Translations under genes and position numbers: made by a program
Source: Amorphophallus konjac
Taxonomy: Eukaryota > Streptophyta > Magnoliopsida > Alismatales > Araceae
Direction of reading: 5' to 3'
DNA length: 64,000 bases
Assembly: GCA_022559845.1 (NCBI GenBank)
Contig: CM040117.1
Span: 15,338,856 to 15,402,855, forward strand
Shown here: piece after piece, positions 60,137 through 64,000 of the stretch
How positions within the stretch are numbered: position 1 is the first letter of the stretch
How the letters are laid out: each line of letters starts with the position of its first letter
The notes under the pieces: model-generated
What the model was told of the DNA's origin: nothing
Databases searched by the model: none
The model's input: only the letters and a program-made list of their open reading frames with translations

Positions 60137-61806
60137 GTGTCTTTGGGTTGATGATATCTTCTTTTCACATCTAGTTATTATTGTTTGAGGCCATATTAGA
60201 ACTTCTTGTCATCTACTTTAATTCTGTATTGAACTATGATGTTTTACAATCCTTGTATAACTAATGGTGTTATTGTAGTATGCCATACAACTTTTCCTTG
60301 TCTCTATTGTGCAATGAGATAACTACAATGATGAGAAATCGATTTACAAATTATCTTTGTTGATTATAAGCTTTTACGTATGCTGGTAATTGTTGGGCAT
60401 AAGGTATGTTCAATGTTCTTAGATAAGGTGCATATATGAACAGATTGGTGGGAAGAAGGTATGATCAATATTCTCACTTAAAATAAATTGTGGAATTGAG
60501 GTATTCTTTATGGACTGACCACCTTCTTCAATTGCAAACTTCCTTTTAACCAAGTAACCATCTATTTGTCCAGGTAAGAGTGAGGGCAATGATGAAACAT
60601 TTGTTTGAGGGAAGGTTGGATGGCCTTGAATATAAGGCAACCCCTCCCAATGTTAGGAGAAAGTGATGTATTTGAGCCCCCCTTCAACACCATGTCACAT
60701 TCATTACATATGTGAGAAAATTAACAAGCTCTTGGAAGTTTCTCCATAAAGTTTATCCTCTTTCCTAGTACCAATGTACACATTAACAAGCTCCTGGAAG
60801 AGCGAGGTGATATTATTTGATCCAGTTTACAATTTGAATCTTAGAAATTACATATTCTGGTTATTCTGGTTAGCATAGAAGAGCGAGGTGATATTATTTG
60901 ATCCAATACACATTTTATGGGGAGACTCTTTTGTTAGTTGTAATCCCTAACATTCTTCACTTTGTTTGATTATTTCCCTGTTTAATCTGCATACATCTAG
61001 GATATGATTAATATCATCATTAATTTTGATCTTTCAGTTACTGTGGTCACTACTAGATTAAAGTATGTTCAATGTTTTCAATTTTATGACAAATATATTT
61101 TTTTCATTTTCCCCGCAAATAAGCCATCAGCTATCCACTTGTTCACCACATAGGCCCCCCATTCAGAGTGAGCACCTGATCGTCAGCGAGGTGGAGGGAC
61201 ATGTGATGCATTTCTCTTATCTGCCTACTCCAACTCCTTCCCTCCGATATGTGAAGTTGCTCATTAGAACCTGGCTAAAAGGCATCATTGCTATAATGTT
61301 CTGATGTAATGAGTTTTTTTTATTTTTTTATATAATGAGTTTTTTGTAATGTTCAAATGCAACGAGTTTTTTGTAATATTTTGTAATCCTCAGACGTATG
61401 TAGACATATGTATAATATTGTTCAGATACAATGCCAAAATTTGAATTTATTCTAAAGTTTTATCAATTTGTAATTGTACTGAGGATTGTGGCATTTGTAC
61501 AATATGTACAATATTGTAATGAGTAATGGAGAGTTCAGATGCAATGTATAGATCCTACATTTCTTGCAAGACTTGATTTTGATGTATGAACGACTTATTT
61601 CTAATGGGAAAAGATGATTACATTGTGCGTAAGCCAGGTTGTCATAATTTGTTGGCACTCAAAAAAAAAAGAGAAGGAGAAGAAAGATGAAATGGGCCAA
61701 ATGCAAGAGGCCCAAACAAAAAAAGGAGAGGAATGGGCCATATGCGCAATAGGAGGATGAGAGGGGGAGAAAGAGAAACTTAGGAAATTTTTCAAAAAAA
61801 AAATCA
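60137..61806. other. Mostly featureless AT-rich region
   Basis: No convincing gene. A short open stretch at about 61110-61304 follows an acceptor-like AAATAAG and ends TGA, and could be an exon of unknown origin. A 28-bp direct repeat is listed separately. Purine-rich tract at 61660-61800. Confidence 0.5.
60797..60905 (+). repeat. 28-bp direct repeat, two copies about 80 bp apart
   Basis: GAAGAGCGAGGTGATATTAT and the following TTGATCCA occur at 60797-60824 and 60878-60905. Confidence 0.75.
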
Positions 61807-62289
61807 AAATCTCTGAAACTGCACTTGCTTGTCACCCATAATAGCCCTTTGTCGCCCCTAATAGCCATTTGTCACCCTTGCTGGTCATTTGTCTGCCTTG
61901 TAAGTCTATTTGTCACCGATATCATCTATTTGTCAGCCTTGCCTATCTATTTGTCACCCTTAATAGCCATTTGTCACCCTCGCTGGCCATTTATCTGTCT
62001 TGTAAGTCTATTTGTCACCGATATCATCTATTTGTTAGTCTTATCTATCTATTTGTCACCCTTAATAGCCATTTGTCATCCTTGCTGGCCATTTGTCTGC
62101 CTTACAAGTCTATTTGTCATCGATATCATCTATTTGTTAGCCTTGTCTATCTATTTGTCATTGGTATCACCTAATTGTCACCCTTATTTGATAGTTGTCT
62201 GTTTTATGTTTCTATTTGTCACCCCTATCAGATATTTATCACCCTTATGTATCTATTTGTCACCCCCTATCAGATATTTGTCACCCTTG
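61807..62289 (+). repeat. 102-bp tandem repeat built from about 21-bp TATTTGTCACC subunits
   Basis: The phrase TAAGTCTATTTGTCA starts at 61901 and 62003, with a variant at 62105: exact 102-bp steps. Each unit holds about five subunits of the CTATTTGTCACC type. Because 102 is divisible by three, long open frames cross the array, but they are repeat translations, not genes. The array stops at the start of LTR F. Confidence 0.85.
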
Positions 62290-64000
62290 TGTAATATCCT
62301 GGACCCTTTGGATCCGTCTTCTTGGGTCTTGGATCTATTTTCTCGGAGATTTTGTTCTCATTTTGCCCGGGGTTATCTTTCGGACATCTTTCGGGTTCGG
62401 ATCCGTGCATTTCGAATCAATTTCGGAGGTTTCGGAACATGTTCTGCGGTTTCCCATGTTTTTCCCTGACGGGACCTACGGAACCCCGTAGCGGGTGAAC
62501 CGGGCCATTCACCTACTCAGGAATGGTACCACAGCGATCAGCGCGTTCCAACGATGGCGGCGGTATATTTTTCTATTTTTTGGTATTTTCTGGAATTTCT
62601 AAATTTTCTATACAAACCCCTATTTTCTTTTTCTTTTTCCTTTTCTTCTTCTTTCTTCCTCTTCCTTCTTCCTCCCGTGAGCGACCACCCCCTTCCTCTC
62701 TCTCTTCGTCCGGTGTGACCGCGACGGTGCCCCTCCCCGGCTGGAGACGGCAGTGAGGTGACGGCGTGGCGGCTGCGAGGCGATCGTGGCGGCGTGTGGC
62801 TCGTGGGATTTCGTGAAGGAACGAGGGTTCTAAAAGCTTCTTCTTCGCGTTCGGCGGCGTTTCAGCAGAGCTCGTGCTCCATTGAGGTAGGGAGACGGAT
62901 TCCCATGCTCATCCCGTCGTCCCCCGTGATTTGTAGGCCGAGGAGAGGTCAAGAGGGGCGTTTTTGAGCCGGGTAGGGCAAAATCCATGTTTTGGGGGTT
63001 GTGTGCCGATCTACCATTTCGTCACGTTTCGGACCGATTCGAGGGCGTAGATGCATGCTAGGGGCTATAGGGGATCTTCCCCCTTGTTTTCTCCCTCATT
63101 CGTGGATGATCGGGGCGTGGAACGAGTTTTTGGGTTTGTTCCCGCTGGCCCGTTCTCGAGACAATTTGGCGGTCCTTCCAGAGACCGCTAGAGCCTTTGG
63201 CGGCCCAGGGTAGGTGTGCCAGAGCCTGTGGCGGCCCAAGGTGGGTGCGCCACAGGGCATTATTTTGTCGGCCGGTCCCCATGCCTTCTGGCGGCTGCAC
63301 GATAAACCGCCAGAAGATCTGGCTGCCGAGGGTCAGACCGCCAGAGGGCGAGTTGACCGTTGATTTCCGACTGTTGGTTTTCGACCGTTGGGAGTTTTTG
63401 GGGTGTGGCGATCGAAGGTACTCCCGCCTCATCCTTGTGGCGAACCGAGGTAGGACCGCCATTTCTTTTGCAACCCAGGGTGAGGCGGCCCATTGTTGGA
63501 CCGCTACAGTCCCTGTGGCGGCCCAATTCTGGACCGCCAGACTCTGTGGCGGCCCAAAGGTGGACCGCCAGAGATCTATGTCTGGCCGGAGTTATGTTTT
63601 GCCGATTCGAGTCCTGGGTGAGTGGATCTCGATCCGCGTGCTGACCCATGGTTTGACTGGTGCTGGGCATCATGTGGGGGCCACATGTAGGGCGCTGTGA
63701 GATCCCGAGAGTTGGTGTTCTCGGCTCGTGTCACCGTGAGTCGATGTCGGTACGAGGAGCGGCCCTTGTACTTTATCCGGTTTAGACGTCATTTTCTGTT
63801 GACTAGAGAGTCTACTCCTTCAGTGACCCTCCACTAGTCGTAGCCTTCCGACACGCAAGTGGTCCCACCAGGGAGTGGTGGCGAGGCTACCCCGAGAGAC
63901 GGTTTTTAGACTGGTTTTCGTTGAACCCCACGTCTTACAGCCAGAGTCCGGCTGAAGGGAAAACCAGTCAGAGGGCCAGACCAGGGATGCGCGATCTGTG
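62290..64000 (+). repeat. LTR F of a Tekay-type gypsy element, right end outside window
   Basis: Starts TGTAATATCCTGGACC, like LTR D. It shares blocks with D, such as GAGAGTCTACTCCTT.AG.GACCCTCCACTAGTCGTAG near 63805 and GCCAGAGTCCGGCTG near 63940. Between those blocks it carries its own hairpin array. A weak TATA (TATACAAA) is at 62609-62616. The flank to the left is CCTTG; the element itself lies beyond the window. Confidence 0.85.
63162..63575 (+). repeat. Hairpin array in LTR F
   Basis: Inverted repeats built on TGGCGG...CCGCCA. The best is a 10-bp perfect stem CTTCTGGCGG with its complement and a 12-base loop (63285-63316). Others are at about 63162, 63516 and 63547. The array sits about 870 bp into the LTR, the same place as in LTR D, but with a different core. 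Confidence 0.75.

Noticed and set aside
61825..62469. 214-codon open frame
   Set aside because: It is the translation of the 102-bp minisatellite, whose period is divisible by three, running on into LTR F. No family resemblance.

Overview
The window is plant nuclear DNA made almost entirely of transposable elements. The evidence is Ty3/gypsy chromoviruses of the Tekay/Del type, SIRE/Maximus-type Ty1/copia LTRs, a PIF/Harbinger DNA transposon with introns, tRNA-iMet primer sites and no bacterial-style operons. I think it comes from a large, repeat-rich angiosperm genome, but I cannot name the species. I saw no rRNA, tRNA or CRISPR locus.

Layout, left to right. 1-1258 is the end of a copia LTR (X). 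1259-5868 is a second copia element (Y): a gag remnant, pol deleted, and a complete 3' LTR. 5869-6012 is flanking DNA. 6013-40152 is gypsy element A (minus strand, TSD TGTGG), which holds a nest four levels deep. A copia solo LTR (Z, TSD GTAAT) sits in A's 5' LTR. Gypsy C (minus strand, TSD GCGCC/GTGCC) sits in Z. Solo LTR E (TSD TGCTG) sits in C's reverse transcriptase. Gypsy D (plus strand, TSD GCACC, 21183-31230) sits in E. D is the youngest and best preserved: two 2568-bp LTRs and one gag-pol frame broken only by four stop codons.

40158-60136 carries a decayed PIF/Harbinger gene set on the plus strand. It has a Myb/SANT ORF1, a small ORF with an RNase H1 N-terminal (viroplasmin-like) domain and a hydrophobic tail, and a spliced DDE transposase. 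The set is split by gypsy B (44009-58698, minus strand, TSD GTTAG). B contains a 2.7-kb tandem duplication of pol, polypurine tract and LTR edge that arose after B had inserted and begun to decay. 60137-62289 is mostly featureless and ends in a 102-bp minisatellite. At 62290 another Tekay-type LTR (F) begins and runs off the window.

The LTR retrotransposons each follow the same plan: LTR with a TATA box, iMet primer site, gag-protease-RT-RNase H-integrase-chromodomain, polypurine tract, LTR. All protein genes seen are broken, mostly by C-to-T type changes expected from methylated cytosines, including loss of a catalytic Asp in two RTs and in the transposase. The most unusual signal is structural. 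The presumed transcribed leaders of three gypsy LTR families (C, D, F) each carry an array of GC-rich hairpins at about the same place, but with different core sequences. The copia LTRs carry clusters of GGTCGACC palindromes.
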